Positions 5,024 to 5,184 of a stretch of DNA of 5,184 bases are shown here, in pieces. Both the position numbers and the translations under genes were made by a program. The DNA is from Paracoccaceae bacterium. GTDB lineage: Bacteria; Pseudomonadota; Alphaproteobacteria; Rhodobacterales; Rhodobacteraceae. The notes beneath the pieces are model-generated. The model did no database searches and had not been told where the DNA came from. It saw only the letters and a program-made list of their open reading frames with translations. Position 1 is the first letter of the stretch, and each line of letters begins with the position of its first letter. The stretch is from assembly GCA_007119835.1 (NCBI GenBank), contig SKOX01000213.1, positions 1 through 5,184 of the forward strand. Reading direction: 5' to 3'.

Positions 5024-5184
5024 TCACTGGGCGGATTCGACGACGATCGTGCCGACCATGCCGCGCTCTTCCATGCCGCGGACGCCGAACTCGTAGGTGC
5101 CGGGGCGGATCGCGACGAAGAAGAGCTCGGCCTCGCCCTCGTCCTCGAACTCGATCTCGTCGAGGGTGGCGGTCTTGATCTCGA
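5024..5184 (-). CDS. Cupredoxin-like protein, C-terminal 52 residues (partial at right edge)
   Basis: The visible C-terminus includes an acidic stretch (E-I-E-F-E-D-E-G-E-A-E), then Phe-Phe-Val-Ala-Ile-Arg-Pro-Gly-Thr-Tyr-Glu-Phe, and ends with Gly-Met-Val-Gly-Thr-Ile-Val-Val-Glu and a short tail. The Pro-Gly-Thr-Tyr-x-Phe ... Gly-Met-x-Gly-x-[I/L]-x-Val pattern is that of the last two strands of plastocyanin/azurin-type cupredoxins. In those proteins the copper ligands Cys and His sit between the Tyr-x-Phe strand and the final Met. Here that segment (Gly-Val-Arg-Gly-Met-Glu-Glu-Arg) has no Cys or His and offers two methionines instead, so a blue-copper site is unlikely from what is seen. The N-terminal part, with any first His and signal peptide, is off the window. 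It is the first visible gene of the minus-strand train, 59 bases before the binding-protein gene, and is presumably a periplasmic partner. It could also be an immunoglobulin-like fold without metal. Confidence 0.7.
   Translation of the reverse strand, partial: EIKTATLDEIEFEDEGEAELFFVAIRPGTYEFGVRGMEERGMVGTIVVESAQ

Noticed and set aside
3678..5096. Plus-strand open frame of 472 codons over the binding-protein gene
   Set aside because: It is an antisense shadow in GC-rich DNA, spans the gaps and stop codons of real minus-strand genes, and resembles no protein family.
1..5184. tRNA/rRNA genes, CRISPR arrays, insertion sequences, attachment sites
   Set aside because: I saw no repeat-spacer pattern, transposase motif, terminal inverted repeats or tRNA-like cloverleaf; the genes leave only gaps of 59 bases or less apart from the 241-base divergent region.

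Overview
The window is GC-rich, compact bacterial DNA. It is best explained as part of a PQQ (pyrroloquinoline quinone)-dependent alcohol-oxidation island, probably from an alphaproteobacterium. The base composition, the start of a PqqA-type precursor peptide at the left edge, and a minus-strand gene train matching the 'PQQ-dependent alcohol dehydrogenase system' ABC families (TIGR03861/03863/03864/03866, recognised from memory, not searched) all support this. No quinoprotein dehydrogenase gene lies inside the window, so the substrate (methanol, ethanol, aromatic alcohol or other) cannot be read from it.

Layout, left to right. (1) 1-74, minus: the first 24 codons of pqqA, running off the left edge. 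(2) 75-315: a divergent regulatory gap carrying a plausible sigma70-type promoter for the plus-strand genes. (3) 316-1052, plus: two overlapping genes, a small secreted four-cysteine protein of unknown function and a secreted mono-haem class I cytochrome c that starts at GTG. (4) 1053-1104: a 52-base gap between convergent genes with two GC-rich hairpins. (5) 1105-5184, minus: a five-gene train read from right to left. It comprises the C-terminal end of a cupredoxin-like protein, a periplasmic type I substrate-binding protein, a secreted seven-bladed YVTN-type beta-propeller, an ABC ATPase and an ABC-2 (exporter-type) permease. The last two overlap by 4 bases. Each of the three non-overlapping gaps in this train (52-59 bases) carries a perfect GC-rich stem-loop just after the upstream stop codon.

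Working together (inference): PqqA supplies the peptide from which PQQ is made. The small cytochrome could carry electrons from a periplasmic quinoprotein. The binding protein, propeller, ATPase and permease form an unusual transporter set that joins a solute-sensing periplasmic protein to an ABC-2 exporter-type membrane domain. The co-occurrence of these families with PQQ enzymes is known, but as far as I know their transported substrate is not. The cupredoxin-like protein lacks the usual blue-copper cysteine and histidine in its visible part. The main candidates for undescribed biology are this hybrid transporter, the ligand-poor cupredoxin and the four-cysteine protein coupled to the cytochrome.
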